A DNA stretch of 38,839 nucleotides from the NCBI GenBank assembly GCA_021298335.1, contig JAJTEZ010000035.1:1-38839 (forward strand). Direction: 5' to 3'. The notes below the pieces were generated by a model. That model worked only from the letters and a program-made list of their open reading frames with translations, searched no databases and had not been told where the DNA came from. The position numbers and the translations under genes are program-made. The DNA is from Saprospiraceae bacterium. Lineage in GTDB: Bacteria; Bacteroidota; Bacteroidia; Chitinophagales; Saprospiraceae. Each line of letters opens with the position of its first letter. Positions within the stretch are counted from its first letter, which is position 1. Below, in pieces: positions 34,215 to 38,839 of the stretch.

Positions 34215-37200
34215 TTAATACAAGACTGTTACGTCACCTTTATACTTCCAGATTGTACCATCTTCCAGTAAAAATTCTGCGATAACCACAAAGACACCAG
34301 GTGCAACGGGTTTTCCATCAAACATGCCATCCCAACCATACTCAGCGAGACCAGACGGAACATTTTCTATCCGAAATACATTTTCTGCCCACCTGTCAAA
34401 GATGTCCATAGAAATAACTTTCTGAATACCTCGTACCTGTGGAACAAAAAATCGATTGTTTGACTGCCCCAAAGGTGCAAAGACATTTGGGATTGCATTT
34501 TCAATATCATTCCGAACCCTGATCAGAAACTTTCCGGATACTTGACAGGGCGTTCCCGGAGCTGTGCTCACTGTAAATAGGGTATTTAAAAACGGACGAA
34601 CCCATAATTGGCTGCATCCTGTACAAATGACACCATTTTTGCCTTTCCAGATGAAATTTCCTGGTCCCTGGCCATTGCCTGGGGGAATCAGCAATACGCT
34701 ATCACCAAAAAGGATTGTCATTTCCACTTCAAACGGTTCGCTGCCTGTTAAAAACTGGGCCTCGAGCAAAATGCTGTCCCGCACCTTACACCCCAGACTG
34801 TCACGAATTTCAATCACATACAAACCAGCTCCAAGTTGGTCCCAAAGCACTTTGTTTGGTGCAGCTTTCACCCCGTTAAAGACAATTTCGTAAGGCGGAG
34901 TTCCATTTAAATTGTCCAACAGGATACTTCCATCCGGAGAAGCACCACACAACGGATCTGATGTTTCAAAAATTGCGGTGGTTAGTCCTCCGGCTACTTC
35001 CCTTACGGCAAAGGTAGCGATAGTTCTACATCCATTGGATTGATTTTCAAGCAATAAGGAGTAAGTGGCCGCACCTTCCACCTGTACCAAAGCCTGATTG
35101 ACGCTGCCAAGAATCTTACCTTCATTGGTGCTCCAGGTGTACAATAAGTTCGAAGTGGATAAACCAGGGGTTGCCTCCAGACTTACCTGCCGATTTCCAC
35201 ATTGAATTTGTCCCGTTTGTGTGACACTGACTGAAGGTTTGAGGGTATCTGCCTGAATAGAAAATTTCAATGAATCTGTACATTGATCGGAATCTGTGAC
35301 AATCAAGGTGTAATTTCCAGAAATGTTGGACTGAATGGTTTTCCCGGTGCTAAAGAATCCTGAATTGCTTTTCCACAGATATGATTGTCCCGGATTTTCA
35401 TCTGTAATACTTATAGTTGCAAAAGGTTGTGCACAGGTGATGGTGTCAAAACTTACGTTAAAAAACAAATCTCCTGAATCTGTGAGGACAAATGTAGAAT
35501 CTGACTTACTTCGGCATCCAAGACTTGATTCCCCTACCAATGTATACAAACCGGGTTCGAATACTTTCAAAAGGGATTTCTCAATCACTGTGCCGTCTGG
35601 ACCTGTCCAAAAATACTTTAGGTCCGGGTTCAGTGAATCAGGCTTCAAAAGTGCTCCAGAAAGATTGCACGGCAAGAAAAAAGTATCACGCACCGAGATG
35701 ATTGGAATGTCTGTCTCTCCTTTTACTTCTACCGTGGCTATGGCTATGCAACTATCGCGGCTGATTGCTGTAAGTGAATATAATCCCGGTATACTCACAA
35801 CGGGGCTTTCCAGGCTGCTTTGAAAGCCACTTGGGCCCTGCCACTCAAACTGAGCTAATGATTCTGTAGACTGGAGCCGAATGGATGTTTGCGGATTAGT
35901 ACATGTCAGGGAGTCTGCCTCCAGTTGAATCACTGGTATCTGTCCTTTTCTCACAACCTCAAACTGTGTGCGGGCTACACAATAGTTAGATCCCGTAATT
36001 TTAAGATAATATGTACCTTCCTGCGCAACTGTCAATAGGCTGTCGGTCATGACATCATAGACACCCGGTCCATTCCAGATGTATTCCATGCCATCCTGAT
36101 TGAGTACTACACCCAGAACGATGGCAGGTTTGGTACAGGATAACGTGTCAATAATTTTTTGTAAAATCTTTGGAGGCTCCTTGTTGCTAATCACTTCTAC
36201 TGCCCCATTTGCGGTACAACCCTGTATATTTATTAGAAGAAAATGGTAAACGCCGGATATAGAAGTCAAAAAATCAAATCTCCCCGGAAGTATTGAACTG
36301 GGGTTTAGCGCGTCATCCCACAAAATATTAGATACGCTGCCTGTTGTGTCAACGGATACTTTTGAGAGCAAATTTTTGCAGTTGATATTGGTAGCTTCTG
36401 CAGAAAATTGCGGCACCGGCTTATCTTCTACCACCGAGACAGATGCTGAAGACATACATTGGTTCATGCCTGTAATAAAGACAGAGTATTCACCCGGTTG
36501 ATTGACAGAAAGGGTGGGACTGCCTGCAATTGTGGGCGACCACATCCACGTTGCGATAGGCGCGTCAGACACTGCCTCCAAAACAATGGATGTATCGATG
36601 CACGTCAGGACCTTTTTGCCCTGGATATTGACGTTGGGTTTGATGGTATCAGCTATGACCGGAAAAGAAATACGGCTTATACATCCGTTTGTGGAAGTAA
36701 TTTTGCAGGAATAGATTCCCGCCCTGGATACCACAGGGGAGATTTCGTTGGAAAAGAAATCTGGTCCTGAAAACTCAGCGGCCTGAACATTTGCATTCAG
36801 GATTTGAATCTGTGCTGATTTAGTCTGGCATGTCAAGGTATCCACCAGCAATTCAGGAATGATTGTATCTTTTTTTGACACCAATTCGAATGTATCCCGA
36901 AAGACACATCCCAGGGCATTGGTAATCTCCACTAAAAACCGGGCAGATTGCCACACTTTAATTTCACTGCCAAGCGGAACAAAACTGCCTGCATCCAGTG
37001 AGGACCATCTTATGGATGAAATCCCATTCATAGAATTTAGTCGCAAAATCGCAGTATCTCTTTGACATGTCACTGAATCAGGGATTATAAAGTATGTAGC
37101 GTCATCTCCTTCTGCCATGATTTGGATTTCAATCTCATCCTCACAAAACTGATGCTGGTTGTATATCGTAAAAGATGCCTTATATGTCCCCGCAGCATTA

Positions 37201-38341
37201 AGCTCTATCAAGCTATCTTTGGTATTTAGAATGTTACCAGTTACAGTTGTCCAATTATACCCTGTGAGAAAGTATTCAGGATTTGGAGCATTCACTGTTA
37301 GAGAGAGGGTATCATTTGCACAGGAAAGCTGAGGTTTGTCTTTGAGAAGGTAAACGATTTCCTCAGGGCGTTTTAATATAAGATGAAAAACGGAATCACA
37401 TGTTTGTGGATTCTTTGACACAAAATATTCTCCCGACTCAGTAAAACTTTGTCCAAAAAACTGAAACTCCTCCCCCTTACAGATCATCCTGCTTACGGCA
37501 ATTGTATCAGGGGCTGCAGAGATTCTGATGCGCATGCATGAATCTGACAAAGCCGCACAAAGTCGTTGATTGATGATAAGCTGCTTTACGCCGAGTAGGG
37601 AAATACTTTGATCGTCGGGGGGGATTAATAATTTGGAAATGCTGTCGACTTCTATCGGACACACTGTATAGGAACCCACATCAAATGTGTCCATGTCCAC
37701 TCTTTCATTGATTGTATAGTAGAGGGAGTCTCGAAAAAACGCGTATGAATACAGGCGATCGATGAATCATCACAAAAAAACAACCGCGCATCGAGCAGTG
37801 TGCCCTTCCCCTGGTCTTCATAATCGATACACCGGATTGTCCAGTTGCCATTTACAGTCCCGCTATTGAATTCTTCCAAGCACCCAATATGCGGAAAATA
37901 CTGTCCAGTATAGTTTGTAAAACTTTGCCAGTTTTGGTTATTTTCCCAGATTTCTTTAAAACCAGGATCGGGAGCTGCCGATGCACTGCAAGGGATAAAT
38001 GTGACATCCCAAATAATAAAAGGAGTATTAGCAGGACTCATCTGTCCGCCTGTCAATGAAATTTTCTGGCCCGCAGGAGAAATGAGCTCAATCATCAGTT
38101 CCTTTACGAAAGGATGCCTAAATTTTAAAGAGACAGCACATAATCCCTGATCTGGCGAGGATAAATCGTTAGAAGCAGCATTATTGACTTGTATAATGAT
38201 TTGTGTTGTATCAGGCTGTCCGTTGGTCAAATCCTGCATAGTGACGGTCGAATTCAAGCCGCACTGGCCGTACAAGTACTGCTGTGTTAGCAAGAATAAG
38301 CCAACCATTGAGAGATATATGGACAAGAATTTCGTCATCAA
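34215..38341 (-). CDS. Secreted P-domain / Ig-repeat protein with T9SS type B sorting domain (frameshifted)
   Basis: A surface protein of about 1375 residues encoded in two frames. ATG 38341 begins with a signal peptide (1-25, leaving Gln26), followed by a proprotein-convertase P-domain (about 40-190: FVKELMIELISPAGQKISL, GNWTIRCIDYEDQGKGTLLDARLFFCD). After about 37740 the frame is wrong; moving by -1 at the six-A run 37734-37739 gives FRDSLYYTINERVDMDTFDV and then an open frame to 34215. This part holds about ten Ig-like repeats with cysteine-marked starts (SLTCTNPQTS, DTITCAQPFA), a SprB-like repeat near the end (DPLCGASPDGSILLDNLNG) and a CHU_C domain (IPNVFAPLGQSNN, IFDRWAENVF, PGVFVVIAEF). 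Without the second part it would be neither sorted nor anchored. Confidence 0.82.
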
Positions 38342-38361
38342 GAGATCTGGACAGAATGATA

Positions 38362-38369
38362 CAAATATA
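38362..38369 (-). promoter_or_regulatory. -7 promoter element of the P-domain protein gene
   Basis: The minus strand reads TATATTTG, matching TAnnTTTG, 20 bases before ATG 38341. Confidence 0.45.
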
Positions 38370-38459
38370 CGGCAAAATTCGCAGAATTAAGTTGCTAACA
38401 GCATCCTGCAGAATACCCTCTTTATTCGAGCAAAAAGTTTGCACTTTTGAACATTAAAT

Positions 38460-38839
38460 ATGAGTAATATGCGAAAAGTTTTAGTTGCCAACAGAGGAGA
38501 AATTGCCTGCAGAGTCATCAAAACTTTAAAAAACATGGGAATCAGGAGTGTTGCAATCTATTCGGAGGCAGATAAAAACGCATTGCATGTGGTAGAAGCA
38601 GATGAAAGTTATTGTGTTGGTCCTGCACCCAGTAGTGAATCCTATTTACAACAGGACAAGATTATTGATATTTGCATAAGCCAAGGAGTTGATGCGGTGC
38701 ACCCAGGATACGGGTTTCTGAGTGAAAATGCAGTCTTCGCACGAAAATTACAGGAAGCAGGTATTCAATTGATTGGACCATCCGCCTACTCTATGGAAAT
38801 CATGGGGGACAAGCTATCGGCAAAAGAGGCAGTCAAAGC
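38460..38839 (+). CDS. Biotin carboxylase (acetyl-/propionyl-CoA carboxylase), N-terminal part
   Basis: Start of an enzyme that carboxylates biotin with ATP and bicarbonate, as part of an acyl-CoA carboxylase (acetyl-, propionyl- or a related substrate). About 126 residues are visible before the right edge. They match the biotin carboxylase N-terminal domain: VLVANRGEIACRVIKTLKNMGI, AIYSEADKNALHV, ADESYCVGPAPSSESYL, VHPGYGFLSENAVFA, and IGPSAYSMEIMGDKLSAKEAV at the start of the ATP-grasp domain. The last motif resembles the alpha subunits of acyl-CoA carboxylases more than classic AccC, but the visible part cannot settle this. ATG 38460 precedes MSNMRKVLV; Met4 is an alternative start. It is divergent from the P-domain gene. 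Confidence 0.9.
   Translation, partial: MSNMRKVLVANRGEIACRVIKTLKNMGIRSVAIYSEADKNALHVVEADESYCVGPAPSSESYLQQDKIIDICISQGVDAVHPGYGFLSENAVFARKLQEAGIQLIGPSAYSMEIMGDKLSAKEAVK

Noticed and set aside
38211-38444. Minus-strand 77-residue frame before the P-domain gene
   Set aside because: It overlaps the signal-peptide coding region in another frame and lacks plausible protein features.

Overview
The window looks like chromosomal DNA from a member of the Bacteroidetes, probably a Saprospiria-type or related environmental lineage. The reasons are: three large secreted proteins of the kind handled by the type IX secretion system (T9SS), two of them ending in gliding-motility/CHU_C type B sorting domains; a further secreted protein with a type A sorting tail; a TonB-dependent receptor with a carboxypeptidase-regulatory-like N-terminus; an exbB-exbD-exbD cluster; short AT-rich leaders without clear Shine-Dalgarno sequences; and repeated TAnnTTTG boxes at the expected -7 position of Bacteroidetes promoters. 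I see no rRNA, tRNA, CRISPR array, phage or insertion sequence.

Layout, left to right. 1-4977 (-): a giant secreted metzincin protease with Ig-like repeats, cut by the left edge and carrying a frameshift. 5219-6447 (+): a DUF4197 lipoprotein and a small membrane protein. 6537-11095 (+): fabI, cysS, an M28/glutaminyl-cyclase-like lipoprotein and a thioredoxin-like Omp28-type secreted protein, closed by a terminator. 11180-12711 (-): exbB and two exbD genes. 12989-15715 (-): a T9SS type B protein. 15896-16264 (+): a CoA-binding protein. 16316-18523 (-): an unrecognised 456-residue protein and rpsP with a long acidic tail and a structured leader. 18637-20919 (-): a TonB-dependent receptor. 21277-23922 (+): nrdB-nrdA of class Id type. 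24126-26996 (+): leuS. 26997-27425: a cluster of intergenic repeats. 27422-29340 (-): trxB followed by a class II aldolase gene broken by an internal deletion. 29556-30972 (+): a di-haem peroxidase and a SUI1/YciH factor. 30995-32142 (-): a nucleotidyltransferase and a DUF2905 protein. 32589-34172 (+): an Ala-rich lipoprotein and a glycosyltransferase. 34215-38341 (-): a P-domain/Ig-repeat/T9SS type B protein split by a frameshift. 38460 to the edge (+): the start of a biotin carboxylase.

How the genes fit together: most are housekeeping (fatty-acid synthesis, tRNA charging, dNTP synthesis, thioredoxin reduction, ribosome) mixed with cell-envelope genes. One link stands out. Five exported proteins encoded here have predicted signal-peptidase cleavage sites leaving an N-terminal glutamine, and the same window encodes an exported M28-type glutaminyl-cyclase-like lipoprotein that could cyclise such termini. 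Three genes (protease, aldolase, P-domain protein) are disrupted in reading frame. Two of these are single-base events, one of them in a homopolymer, so sequence error cannot be excluded; the aldolase lesion is a deletion of about 124 bases. I found no clearly new defence or mobile system. The best leads are the rpsP leader structure, the repeat cluster behind leuS, the broken aldolase and the N-terminal-glutamine/cyclase association.
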